A stretch of 64,000 bases of DNA from Comamonadaceae bacterium. Lineage in GTDB: Bacteria > Pseudomonadota > Gammaproteobacteria > Burkholderiales > Burkholderiaceae_C. The first letter of the stretch is position 1, and each line of letters begins with the position of its first letter. The position numbers and the translations under genes are program-made. Below the pieces are notes generated by a model. The model was not told the DNA's origin and did no database searches. It worked only from the letters and a program-made list of their open reading frames with translations. The stretch spans positions 47,632 through 111,631 of the forward strand of contig JAIXRH010000123.1 of the NCBI GenBank assembly GCA_027485285.1. The letters are read 5' to 3'. Of the stretch, positions 47,480-56,882 are shown piece by piece.

Positions 47480-48430
47480 TTAAGTGTGAGCTTTGACGAT
47501 GGTCGTGGTCAATGTTTTATCCAATGTTCCCTGGCTAAAAAGTTGATGGATCACCTGCCGAAGCCAAATGTGTGCTGAATCTTTGTGAAATCTCTGATGC
47601 CAGAAAAGATGTACATCGATGATGGGTGATTTCATGGGTGTAGGGACATAACGCACTTCACCGTGTTGAACGAAGAAATCAGCGAGATCTTTCGGGACCG
47701 TAGCAATCAAGTTGGACGTTTCGATGATTGGCAATAAGCTCATGAAGTGAGAGAGCTCCACGACAACGCGTCTTTTGATTTTTTTGCTTTGCAAAAATTG
47801 TTCGAATACATGCTCTCTGCCATCTGGCTTGACAACTGCATGTGATGCTTTTGCAAACTGCGCCAGTGTTAGTTTTTCTGCGACATCTGGATGGTTTTTT
47901 CGAATCAAACAAACATGCGAGCTGCTAATTAACTTCTGTTGAAAGAATCCTGCCTTGTGCAAATCTGGAAAGTAACCAATTGCCATCTCTGCACTGCCTG
48001 CCTCTAGTGCGTTGGCTGCCGCCTCTCTAGGCATGGCAAGGGTCTTCAGGCTAATGTGGGGAGATTTTTCAGCAAGCGTCGACAGCAATCGAGGCAAAAA
48101 ATTCACCTCAGCAATGTCTGGTGTCACCAACGTGAATATGCGATCGCTACGAGACGGATCAAAACTCTTCGGTTGCAGGATGTCGTTTTGGATAGTTTGG
48201 ACAACCGATCGAATGCTCAGGCTCAAAGCTTGCGCTTTGGGTGTGGGTGCCATGCCAGCACCTGTGCGAACAAATAATGGGTCGTCAAAGAGTGTCCTGA
48301 GTCTTGAAATGGCGGCACTCATCGCAGGCTGACTCAACTTGATTGCTTCGGCTGCCTTGGTGACATTCTGGTGTTTGAGCATGGCGTCAAACACGACCAA
48401 CAAATTCAAGTCTAAAGATCGAATATCCAT
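47480..48430 (-). CDS. LysR family transcriptional regulator
   Basis: MDIRSLDLNLLVVFDAMLKHQNVTKAAEAIKLSQPAMSAAISRLRTLFDDPLFVR. Confidence 0.94.
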   Translation of the reverse strand: MDIRSLDLNLLVVFDAMLKHQNVTKAAEAIKLSQPAMSAAISRLRTLFDDPLFVRTGAGMAPTPKAQALSLSIRSVVQTIQNDILQPKSFDPSRSDRIFTLVTPDIAEVNFLPRLLSTLAEKSPHISLKTLAMPREAAANALEAGSAEMAIGYFPDLHKAGFFQQKLISSSHVCLIRKNHPDVAEKLTLAQFAKASHAVVKPDGREHVFEQFLQSKKIKRRVVVELSHFMSLLPIIETSNLIATVPKDLADFFVQHGEVRYVPTPMKSPIIDVHLFWHQRFHKDSAHIWLRQVIHQLFSQGTLDKTLTTTIVKAHT

Positions 48431-48442
48431 ATGGTGGATATT
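48422..48442. promoter_or_regulatory. Dyad AATATCCA-TATGG-TGGATATT over the LysR start codon
   Basis: Perfect 8-bp arms, 5-nt spacer, in the divergent LysR/amidohydrolase region. Confidence 0.55.
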
Positions 48443-48549
48443 ATGTATTCAAATAATTATCTAGACGAATGGTTGCCTGATCCCTAGACTCGCTCACACA
48501 AAACACATCAAGCGCCTCAGAGCTTGATAAGTACACCGGAGACGAAGTC

Positions 48550-49602
48550 ATGCAACAGATGTATTGCGGCCAAAGCACAGTGATGCCTTGTTGCTGTGGT
48601 GTTGACGTTCATGCGCACGTCATTCCGGGAGAGTTTCCAAAATACCTAGGGGGTGCGACGCCCTCTGGATGGCCCTCGATGGCTCCGGCTGATGCTTGCC
48701 ATCGTCATGTCATGATTGATGGGAAGAACTACAGAACAGTGTCTGACAAGTGTTGGACCCCATCGCATCGATTGGCAGATTTTCAAGAGATGGGCTTGCA
48801 ACTGCAGGCCATTTCGCCCATGCCTGAGTTGCTGTCTTATTGGCTTTCTCCCGCCGATGGTTCCCAGTTGGTTAGATTCTTGAATGAACAAATTGCTTCC
48901 ATGGTCAACGAGTCCGGAGGCAAGATCGTGGGCCTTGGTGCCGTTCCATTACAAGATTTGACACTTGCCATCAAAGAGTTGCACTACATCAAGCACACCT
49001 TGGGTCTTTGCGGTGTGGAAGTAGGAAGCAACATCAATGGCGTCGTGATTGGAGACCCCAAGCTTGATCCATTTTTTGAAGCTTGCGTTGCGCTGGATAT
49101 GCCGGTGTTTGTGCATGCCTTGAGGCCTGTTGGCATGGATCGGTTGGTGGGGCCTGCACCCTTGCAACAGGTGTTGGCGTATCCCACCGATGTAGGTTTG
49201 GCTGCGGCATCGGTCTTGACTGGCAACCTGATGCATCGTTATCCTAAGTTGCGAATTGCATTCAGTCATGGTGGCGGAACTTTGGCCATGCTGTTGCCTC
49301 GGTTGCAACAAGCCATGTCTGTTTTTCCGGCCCTGCGGGAGAGTGTGCATTCATCTCCGTTCGAACAAGTCAGGGCGTTGTATTTCGATACCTTGGTTTT
49401 TGATACGCAGACCCTGCGTCATCTGGTTCATACATTTGGCTCGTCGCAGTTGATGATCGGGACCGATTACCCGTTTAACTTTCATGACAAACACCCTGTT
49501 GAGCGAATCAAAGAAGCTGGATTTGACGCCCAGGTCACCGAGCAATTGACGTCTACAAATGCCAAAAGATTTCTTGGTATTGAAAACATGAATTTGGAGT
49601 AA
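48550..49602 (+). CDS. Amidohydrolase family protein (ACMSD-like decarboxylase/hydrolase)
   Basis: CGVDVHAHVIPGEFP (HxH), RIAFSHGGGTLAMLLPRL, MIGTDYPFNF. Confidence 0.87.
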   Translation: MQQMYCGQSTVMPCCCGVDVHAHVIPGEFPKYLGGATPSGWPSMAPADACHRHVMIDGKNYRTVSDKCWTPSHRLADFQEMGLQLQAISPMPELLSYWLSPADGSQLVRFLNEQIASMVNESGGKIVGLGAVPLQDLTLAIKELHYIKHTLGLCGVEVGSNINGVVIGDPKLDPFFEACVALDMPVFVHALRPVGMDRLVGPAPLQQVLAYPTDVGLAAASVLTGNLMHRYPKLRIAFSHGGGTLAMLLPRLQQAMSVFPALRESVHSSPFEQVRALYFDTLVFDTQTLRHLVHTFGSSQLMIGTDYPFNFHDKHPVERIKEAGFDAQVTEQLTSTNAKRFLGIENMNLE

Positions 49603-49605
49603 AAC

Positions 49606-50508
49606 ATGACGCATTCATCTTCACTTGTAAGCGCTTTGCGCAGCGTTTCGCTCACCGTTCCTGATTTGGTGGCTGCTGAACATTTCTACACATCGATTTG
49701 GCATTTGGATGTAGTTGCCAAGACCGAGCAGGCCATTTATTTGCGCGGTACAGGGGCCGATCATCACTTGCTTGAACTGCATCAAGCGGATGGGTCGGCG
49801 AAGATTCGATGCGTCACTTTGCGTGTCCGAGATCTGTCTGCTTTGGAAAAAGTTGCAACCGCAGCGGTTGTTGCTGGAGGCAAAGTGCTCAAGCCCATTG
49901 CCGAAGTCACTGAGCCTGGGGGAGGGCAATCCGTGACGGTGATCGATCCCGACGGTCGCGTGTTTCAACTGGTCTTCGGGGATGCCATACATGCAGATGC
50001 CCATGAGGCGCAGGACAGACCCATTCGATTGGCCCATGCTGTGCTGAATAGTCATGATGTGGAATCCACCCGTACTTTCATGGAGTCTGTGCTTGATTTT
50101 TCGTTGTCTGACCGGACACGCATCATGGCCTTTATGCGTTGTAACAGTGATCATCACAGCATTGCGCTTGGTGATTCAGACAACAACGCACTTAACCATA
50201 TTGCATTTTTGATGCCTGATGTGGATTCGGTCATGCGAGGCGGGGGGCGTATGCGTGATGCGGGCTACGGCATTGAGTGGGGTCCCGGCCGTCATGGCCC
50301 AGGCGACAACGCTTTCAACTATTTTGTTGGCCCCTTTGATGTCGTCATTGAGTACACCGCCGAGGTTCAGCAGATCGATGACAGCTACAAATCAGGTCAG
50401 CCCACTGATTGGACCTGGCCCCCTGGTCGCGTTGATCAATGGGGCATTTCTGCGCCACCGAGTCCTCGACTCAAAGATGCGCAAAAAGCAGTTGTTTTTG
50501 TTTCTTAA
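49606..50508 (+). CDS. Two-domain VOC protein, extradiol ring-cleavage dioxygenase-like
   Basis: C-terminal metal ligands LAHAVL, LNHIAF, VIEYTAE (2-His-1-Glu) preserved. Confidence 0.82.
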   Translation: MTHSSSLVSALRSVSLTVPDLVAAEHFYTSIWHLDVVAKTEQAIYLRGTGADHHLLELHQADGSAKIRCVTLRVRDLSALEKVATAAVVAGGKVLKPIAEVTEPGGGQSVTVIDPDGRVFQLVFGDAIHADAHEAQDRPIRLAHAVLNSHDVESTRTFMESVLDFSLSDRTRIMAFMRCNSDHHSIALGDSDNNALNHIAFLMPDVDSVMRGGGRMRDAGYGIEWGPGRHGPGDNAFNYFVGPFDVVIEYTAEVQQIDDSYKSGQPTDWTWPPGRVDQWGISAPPSPRLKDAQKAVVFVS

Positions 50509-50518
50509 AGGATTCAGT

Positions 50519-51382
50519 ATGAAATTCACGACATTTCACAAAGATGGACAAGATCGATTTGGATTGATCGATGGCGATCACGTGATCGACTTCAACAAAG
50601 CGCAGCCCCAAGTCGATGCAGATCTTCGTTTGGCATTGAAGTCGGGTGTGGATTTGGCAGCTGCGGCTCAAAATGCGCTGAGTTCAAACGCTGAACGTTT
50701 GCCCATGGCGAGCTTGCAAATCTCAGCCCTCATTCCAGAACCTGGAAAGATCATTTGTTTGGGCTTGAATTATTTTGATCACGCGAAAGAGGGGGGGCGT
50801 GATAAACCTGAATACCCGTGGTTTTTTCTGCGCTCTGCCACGTCTTTGCTTGCACCTAATGAGGACGCCATTCTTCCGAAAGTCTCAGAGCGTTTGGATT
50901 ACGAAGCCGAGTTAGCTGTTGTGATTGGCAAGACCGTCAAGCATGCAACGATTGAAAACGCGTTGGACTGTGTGTTTGGCTACAGTTGTTTTAACGATAT
51001 TTCAGTCCGCGACTATCAAAAGAAAACGCCACAGTGGTCGATTGGTAAAAACTTTGACAAGACCGGTGGATTTGGCCCTGTGCTGGTCACAGCCGATGAG
51101 TTGCCCGCTGGTGCAGAGGGTTTATTGATTCAATCGCGTCTCAATGGCCAGGTGATGCAAAGCGCAAACACGCGCGACATGATTTGGGGTGTCGCTGAAA
51201 CCATCCAGTTGTTGACTGAATGTGTGACGCTTGAACCTGGTGACGTGATCGCTATGGGTACGCCCGCTGGCGTTGGTCAGGCGCGAACGCCTCCAGTTTG
51301 GATGAGGCACGATGACACCATTGAAATCGAAATTGAAAATATTGGCTTGCTTCGTAACAAGATCAAGGCTGAGGTCAACTGA
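50519..51382 (+). CDS. Fumarylacetoacetate hydrolase family protein
   Basis: KIICLGLNYFDHAKEGG, RLDYEAELAVVIGK, SIGKNFDKTGGFGPVLV, GDVIAMGTPAGVG. Confidence 0.9.
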   Translation: MKFTTFHKDGQDRFGLIDGDHVIDFNKAQPQVDADLRLALKSGVDLAAAAQNALSSNAERLPMASLQISALIPEPGKIICLGLNYFDHAKEGGRDKPEYPWFFLRSATSLLAPNEDAILPKVSERLDYEAELAVVIGKTVKHATIENALDCVFGYSCFNDISVRDYQKKTPQWSIGKNFDKTGGFGPVLVTADELPAGAEGLLIQSRLNGQVMQSANTRDMIWGVAETIQLLTECVTLEPGDVIAMGTPAGVGQARTPPVWMRHDDTIEIEIENIGLLRNKIKAEVN

Positions 51383-51384
51383 TC

Positions 51385-52974
51385 ATGGGTTCAGAGATCA
51401 GTCCAGAACTGTTCGACGTTGCCATTGTTGGATTTGGTCCAACTGGCGCTATCGCCGCGGGCTTGCTGGGTAAGCAAGGCATTCGAACCTTTGTGTGCGA
51501 GAAGTCGCATGAGGTCTATGACAAACCCCGTGCGATTGCCTTAGACCACGAGATTTCGCGTGTGTTTCAGCAAATGGGGGTGGCTAAAAAAATAAAGCCC
51601 TTCCTTGAACCCTTCACCGACTCGGTTTTTTACGGGGTGGACGGGCAGGTGATTAAACGCATGTCTACGGTGGCCGCTCCTTACCCGCTTTCACATACCC
51701 CATCCGTGGTGTTTACCCAACCGCCAGTCGAAGAGATTTTGCGAGACTACGCTGGCTCTCACCCGTCAGTCACCTGTCAACTGGGTATGACGGTGACGGA
51801 CTTGACGCAAGACGCGGACCTCGCTACCTTGACCCTTCATAACGAACAAGGCCAACCCTCACAGGTCAAGGCGCGTTACGTGATCGGGTGTGACGGGGCC
51901 AGCAGCGCAATTCGGTCTTTGGCAGGCATTCAGCTTGAAGACTTAGGATTTGATGAGCCTTGGCTTGTGGTGGATGTGCGTGTGAACGAACATGGACTGG
52001 CCAAATTGCCGATCACGAGCGTGCAGTATTGCAACCCTGAGCGGCCTTCGACGTATGTGATTGGCCCTGGCAACCACAGGCGCTGGGAGATCTCGATCAA
52101 TGAAGGTGAAGACCCCAAAGTGCTGGCTACGCCAGAGGGTACATGGAAACTCTTAGCGCCTTGGTTGACACCCGCGGATGGCGAACTGTGGCGTCAAGCC
52201 ACTTACCGCTTTCATGCCTTGGTCGCTGACCATTGGCGCAAAGGGCGCGTTTTTGTTGCTGGTGATGCTGCCCATCAGCAACCACCGTTTCTCGGTCAAG
52301 GCATGTGTCAAGGCGTGCGTGATGCCGTCAACCTGTGCTGGCGTTTGACGTCGGTGTTGCAAGAGGGGGCGGCAGAGACGCTGCTTGACTCATACGGCAC
52401 AGAGCGCAAAGCCCATGTGACGGAATTAACCACACGCATCAAGGGCATTGGCAAGATCATCACCGAACGCGATGTGGCGAAAGCCCGTGCGCGCGATGAA
52501 AAACTTTTGGCCGATGCTGGAGGTGTGGTTAAACCCATGCCACGCCAAGATGTTCAGCCCGCTTTGTCTGTTGGCTTGTTGGGTTCGGTGGTCCATCCAG
52601 CGAGAGGCACGATCTTTCCGCAACCGTTGCTGATGCTCAGTAATGGAGAGAAGGTGCGCATGGATGACATCCATCATGCGGGCTGGAAGATCGTGTTCAG
52701 CGCTACTGCAAACGATGAATTCGCACAAGCTGCAAAACACCACCATTTGCCAGCTCTGCTGTCCTTGAAACTGGGGACATTGGCTTTAACGGAGGCCGAG
52801 GGCGTCTTGCAGCTGTGGTTTGAAAAGCATGGCATACAGGCAGCCATTGTTCGTCCAGATCATTACATCTATGGTGTTTGTCTAACACCACAAGATGTTT
52901 CGCATCAACTCGGTTTGTTGAAATTGGTTGAAAGCAAGTCATCCCTCATCACTGGAGATACACATGGAACGTAG
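51385..52974 (+). CDS. FAD-dependent aromatic monooxygenase (MhpA-like)
   Basis: VAIVGFGPTGAIAAGLLGKQGI; GCDGASSAIRSL; VFVAGDAAHQQPPFLGQGMCQGVRDAVNL. Confidence 0.9.
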   Translation: MGSEISPELFDVAIVGFGPTGAIAAGLLGKQGIRTFVCEKSHEVYDKPRAIALDHEISRVFQQMGVAKKIKPFLEPFTDSVFYGVDGQVIKRMSTVAAPYPLSHTPSVVFTQPPVEEILRDYAGSHPSVTCQLGMTVTDLTQDADLATLTLHNEQGQPSQVKARYVIGCDGASSAIRSLAGIQLEDLGFDEPWLVVDVRVNEHGLAKLPITSVQYCNPERPSTYVIGPGNHRRWEISINEGEDPKVLATPEGTWKLLAPWLTPADGELWRQATYRFHALVADHWRKGRVFVAGDAAHQQPPFLGQGMCQGVRDAVNLCWRLTSVLQEGAAETLLDSYGTERKAHVTELTTRIKGIGKIITERDVAKARARDEKLLADAGGVVKPMPRQDVQPALSVGLLGSVVHPARGTIFPQPLLMLSNGEKVRMDDIHHAGWKIVFSATANDEFAQAAKHHHLPALLSLKLGTLALTEAEGVLQLWFEKHGIQAAIVRPDHYIYGVCLTPQDVSHQLGLLKLVESKSSLITGDTHGT

Positions 52975-53941
52975 ACAATTTATTGAAATGGTGGCAGTCG
53001 GTGCTGTTTCTGTTGGCACCCCTGCATGGGCACAGAACAGCGTTTGGCCCGACAAAGCTATCAAGTTTATTTTGTCGCAGCCCGCTGGTTCGGGGCCTGA
53101 CAATGTGGCGCGCTTGTTAGGAGACCGTTTAGGCACTGCATTGGGGCAGCCCGTGGTGATTGACAACAAGCCTGGCGGTCAAAACGTGATTGGGGCCCAA
53201 GCCGCAGCCCGATCGGCACCTGATGGCTACACATTTTATTTTGCAACAACTGCCGCTCTGATAACCAACACCTTGCTGTTCAAGCAGTTGGCCTACGATG
53301 TGCAAAAAGACTTTGTGCCTGTGGCTTTCATTGCGCGCAGCCCGTTTGCCATTTTGGTGGATGCCAATTCACCCATTCAAAGCATTGACGATTTGATTGC
53401 GAAATCCAAAGCGTCCAACGGTCAGTTTTCGATCGGTAACGAAGGCCCGCGGACCTTCAGCGGCATGATCGCGCGTTTATTCAACGCCAGGTCCAAAGCA
53501 GCCGCCAATCTGGTTCCCTATGCCAACGTGGGCGTGGGCTCACAGAACTTAATGGGCGGCCATGTGGATGCCCTGGTGGCTGATTTGGCCTCCACCGCGC
53601 AGTTGGCTAAACAGGGCAAGCTGCGTGTCATCGCCACAACAGCAGCCAAGCGTGTGCCTGGGTGGGAAAACGTGCCCGCTCTGTCTGAAAAACTGGGCGT
53701 CTTCGACATGGTGGGTTGGTTTGCGATTGTGGCGCCCAGGGGGACGCCAGCGCAGGCCATCACCAAGCTCAACCGGGAGGTAAATGTGCTGTTGGCGGAT
53801 AAAGAGCTCTCTGGGCGTATTGCCAGCATTGGGCCTTTGACGGATGCCACGATGTCTGAAGAGGATGTACGCAAGTTCTTATTAGCCGAGCTCGCACGCT
53901 GGACCGAGGTGACCAAAGAAATCGGTGTGTTGCCCGAATAA
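52964..53941 (+). CDS. TctC/Bug-type tripartite tricarboxylate transporter substrate-binding protein
   Basis: Leader MERRQFIEMVAVGAVSVGTPAWAQ; QPAGSGPDNVARLLGDRLGTALGQPVVIDNKPGGQNVIGA. Confidence 0.92.
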   Translation: MERRQFIEMVAVGAVSVGTPAWAQNSVWPDKAIKFILSQPAGSGPDNVARLLGDRLGTALGQPVVIDNKPGGQNVIGAQAAARSAPDGYTFYFATTAALITNTLLFKQLAYDVQKDFVPVAFIARSPFAILVDANSPIQSIDDLIAKSKASNGQFSIGNEGPRTFSGMIARLFNARSKAAANLVPYANVGVGSQNLMGGHVDALVADLASTAQLAKQGKLRVIATTAAKRVPGWENVPALSEKLGVFDMVGWFAIVAPRGTPAQAITKLNREVNVLLADKELSGRIASIGPLTDATMSEEDVRKFLLAELARWTEVTKEIGVLPE

Positions 53942-53962
53942 CGTTCATTTCAGGAGTCAATG

Positions 53963-54934
53963 ATGCAGCATATGTATAAAGTTTTGCTCAGCCTTTTGCT
54001 CGGTGTGCAATCTGTGTCTGTTTTTGCGCAAGTGGCCGACTTCCCCTCAAAGCCCATCCGGGTCTATGTGGGGCAGGGGGCTGGCGGCGGCATGGACACA
54101 CAGGCACGTATCGTGGCTCAACGCTTGAGTGAAAAACTCGGGCAGGCGGTGGTGGTGGAAAACAAAGTTGGCGCTGGCGGCATCATCGCGACCGAATTTG
54201 TGGCCCGCGCAGCACCGGACGGTTATAGCTTGTTGATGGCACCCATCGGCAATATGGTCTTCACCCCCATTCTGAATCCCAAGTTGAAGTATTCGCCCAC
54301 CAAAGACTTTGTCCCCGTGTCCTTGGTGGCCACGTTCCCTTTGGTGTTGGTGGTCAATTCCAAGTCCAAAATTAATACGGTGGCTGATCTGGTGGCCTTC
54401 ATGAAAACCAATCCTGAGAAGTCCAACTATGGCGGGTCAGGCGCGGCTTTTCAGTTCGCTAACGAATTGTTTAAATTACAGACAGGTGCACCTGGCGAGT
54501 TCATTCAATACAAAAGCATGAGCGAAACCATCACCGCTTTGTTATCCGGTGACTTGGTGATGTCCATGGTCGACACAGGACCTGCCACCTCGCACATCAA
54601 TTCAGGCAGTTTGCGTGCCTTGGCTGTGACGTCGCCTCAGCGATTGGCCAGCATGCCGCAGGTGCCTACGATGACGGAGTTGGGCTTTCGCGACATTGAG
54701 TTTCGTTATTGGAGTGGGTTCTTTGCGCCTGCAGGCACGCCTAAGCCAGTGATTAAAAAGTTGGAGGCTGACATGAATCAAATTTTGAAGCAGCCCGATG
54801 TCATTGCACAAATGGCGACTAATCAGGTTGCGGCGACTGGCAGCACCTCAGAGGAACTCAGCAAGCTGGTCGCTACCGATCTGGTGCGTTGGGGTGCCGT
54901 CGCGGACAGCGCCAAGATGCCTAAGCAAGATTGA
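53963..54934 (+). CDS. TctC/Bug-type substrate-binding protein
   Basis: Signal peptide; FPSKPIRVYVGQGAGGGMDTQARIVAQRLSEKLGQAVVVENKVGAGG. Confidence 0.92.
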   Translation: MQHMYKVLLSLLLGVQSVSVFAQVADFPSKPIRVYVGQGAGGGMDTQARIVAQRLSEKLGQAVVVENKVGAGGIIATEFVARAAPDGYSLLMAPIGNMVFTPILNPKLKYSPTKDFVPVSLVATFPLVLVVNSKSKINTVADLVAFMKTNPEKSNYGGSGAAFQFANELFKLQTGAPGEFIQYKSMSETITALLSGDLVMSMVDTGPATSHINSGSLRALAVTSPQRLASMPQVPTMTELGFRDIEFRYWSGFFAPAGTPKPVIKKLEADMNQILKQPDVIAQMATNQVAATGSTSEELSKLVATDLVRWGAVADSAKMPKQD

Positions 54935-54948
54935 TCGGTAGAAAAGCC

Positions 54949-55926
54949 ATGCATTCAAAAAGTCCGGTGATTGATTTCCATGTTCATGCCTTGGAGCCCA
55001 CGGTCTTTCAAAGTTCGACCAACAAAACAGTCTTTACTGGGTTTGGTGCGAATCCGGTCACCGAGCCCAGGCCGGGTGCCAAGGCCTTGATTGACCGCAT
55101 GTTTGATGCGAAAACCATCATCGAGGACATGGATGTGCGAGGTATCGATAGATCGGTGGTGACCTCCAGCACGGTGTTGCAAGGTACCTCTTGGGCAGAA
55201 GCTCAATTGGATTTGTCGTTGTGCCAGCGTTGCAATGACCAAGCGGCTGCTTGGGTGACAGCGCATCCCACACGCATGGTCGGCAGCATGGTGTTGCCGC
55301 TGCAAGATGTGGGTCTGGCGTTGCAAGAGTTACGACGCGCACACGAGCAGTTGGGCTTGCAAGTCGTCAATGCCTCGTCGAGCTACAAAGGGATCTACTT
55401 GGGTGATGCACAGTTCGATGCTTTTTGGGATGAAGTCGCGGGAAGAGGCCTGACCGTTTGGGTACATCCGGAGGGGGTGGAAGACCCTTGGTTTCAAAGT
55501 TACGGCTTATGGAATTCCTTGGGTCAGTCAATTGAAGAAACCAAATGCATGGCTTCGCTGATTTACAGCGGCGTGATGGCCCGGTATGACAGCTTGAAAG
55601 TGGTGATGGCACATGGTGGTGGTTATTTTCCGCACTACCTTGGACGAATTGATCGCAATGCCGTGAACCGTCCGGATACCGTTAAAAACTTGGATGGCAA
55701 GACGCCGCGTGACTTTTTGAAGAGCTTCTACTACGACACCTGCGTGTATGACCCGCGCGTGCTGGAAGCACTGATCTCGCTGGTGGGGACAGAGCGATTG
55801 GTCATGGGCAGCGACTACCCCGTAGGCGAGAAAACCCCCGTACAGTGGCTTCAGCAGGCGGGGTTAGAAGGTGAGGCCTTGGCCGCAGTTGCGGGTGGGA
55901 ATGCCGCCAATTTATTGGGTCTCTAA
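54949..55926 (+). CDS. Amidohydrolase family protein (ACMSD-like)
   Basis: VIDFHVHALEP, VVMAHGGGYFPHYLGRIDR, LVMGSDYPVGEK; start chosen at MHSKSPVIDFHVH. Confidence 0.88.
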   Translation: MHSKSPVIDFHVHALEPTVFQSSTNKTVFTGFGANPVTEPRPGAKALIDRMFDAKTIIEDMDVRGIDRSVVTSSTVLQGTSWAEAQLDLSLCQRCNDQAAAWVTAHPTRMVGSMVLPLQDVGLALQELRRAHEQLGLQVVNASSSYKGIYLGDAQFDAFWDEVAGRGLTVWVHPEGVEDPWFQSYGLWNSLGQSIEETKCMASLIYSGVMARYDSLKVVMAHGGGYFPHYLGRIDRNAVNRPDTVKNLDGKTPRDFLKSFYYDTCVYDPRVLEALISLVGTERLVMGSDYPVGEKTPVQWLQQAGLEGEALAAVAGGNAANLLGL

Positions 55927-56009
55927 CTCAATCGCCAATTTGCTATTGAGTCCATGTGTATTTAAAAGGCGCTGCTCTTGACTATTAACTTAGTCCGGAC
56001 GCTCGCTGT

Positions 56010-56047
56010 GCTCTGGACGGGCAGGGAGCGTCAAGAGCCTTGACGGT
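56010..56047 (+). repeat. 38-bp hairpin-containing repeat, copy 2
   Basis: gctctggacgggcagggagcgtcaagagccttgacggt; contains CGTCAAG-AGC-CTTGACG. Confidence 0.85.
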
Positions 56048-56072
56048 TGAAGCTGCATTTAATCTAAAAACT

Positions 56073-56480
56073 TTAAGGTTTTAGAGGACTGGGAGCTATC
56101 GTTAAACCATTGATCTTCATTAGCAAATAAATATATTGAAGTTCTGCTTTCTCGCAGTCTGGAGCGCCAACCCAACGGGCTAAAGAATGAGCTGGAATTT
56201 GTAAGCGCTTTCCTTCTATTTCAACTTCTACGCGGAAATAGCAGGGATTATGTTCGTGGAATGCAATGACTTTGCCCCACCGACCAATTGGCCAAGGTTT
56301 ACGGATTACAACAACTTGCTCTCCCGGGCGTGCCAAGCAATCTAAGTTGTCCTCATAGGCTTGCTGGATTTCAACGCTAGAAGTTTTTGCATTCGCTTTG
56401 GCAAATTCATTCGCAGATTCTATAAATTGTTCAGCTTTCATACCTATAGATTCGGCTCGAAGTTGTCTATGCTTTAGCAA
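56073..56480 (-). CDS. Hypothetical protein (135 aa)
   Basis: Complete ORF; PGEQVVVIRKPWPIGRWGKVIAFHEHNPCYFRVEVEIEGKRLQIPAHSLARWVG; no family recognised. Confidence 0.55.
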   Translation of the reverse strand: MLKHRQLRAESIGMKAEQFIESANEFAKANAKTSSVEIQQAYEDNLDCLARPGEQVVVIRKPWPIGRWGKVIAFHEHNPCYFRVEVEIEGKRLQIPAHSLARWVGAPDCEKAELQYIYLLMKINGLTIAPSPLKP

Positions 56481-56528
56481 TTACAAATCTTTATCTTCAC
56501 CTTTCCTGACGTTTTTCGGCTGGAATTT

Positions 56529-56819
56529 TTAAACACCTTCAATGATTCGGATGTCTCGATCGGCGCCATCGCCGAGAGCAGCCAAGGCTGCCTGGTAAGC
56601 GGGGCAGTCATGGGCAGCCACTGCCTGTTCAACACTATCAAATTCGAGCAATACGGTGCGTTGCTTCAATCCAAGTTCATAGGCCATATAGGGTTCACCA
56701 CGCGCTAGGAATCGACCACCTGCTGCTGTTAGCGCAGGCCCTGCGAGCTTTGCATAGGCTGCAACCTTTTGTTCATCCTTGATTGCGCGATATGTGGAAA
56801 TCCAATAACTTTTAGACAT
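56529..56819 (-). CDS. DUF1330 family protein
   Basis: SYWISTYRAIKDEQKVAAYAKLAGPALTAAGGRFLARG...LLEFDSVEQAVAAHDCPAYQAALAAL. Confidence 0.87.
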   Translation of the reverse strand: MSKSYWISTYRAIKDEQKVAAYAKLAGPALTAAGGRFLARGEPYMAYELGLKQRTVLLEFDSVEQAVAAHDCPAYQAALAALGDGADRDIRIIEGV

Positions 56820-56882
56820 GTGCTCTTTCTTGTGTGAGTGATGATCTTTTTTATTCAAAAAACTTAGATGCAAAAACAGGAC

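Noticed and set aside
47404-56047. Integrative element with att sites
   Set aside because: No integrase, transposase or tRNA seen; the repeats are reported only as a repeat/boundary hypothesis.
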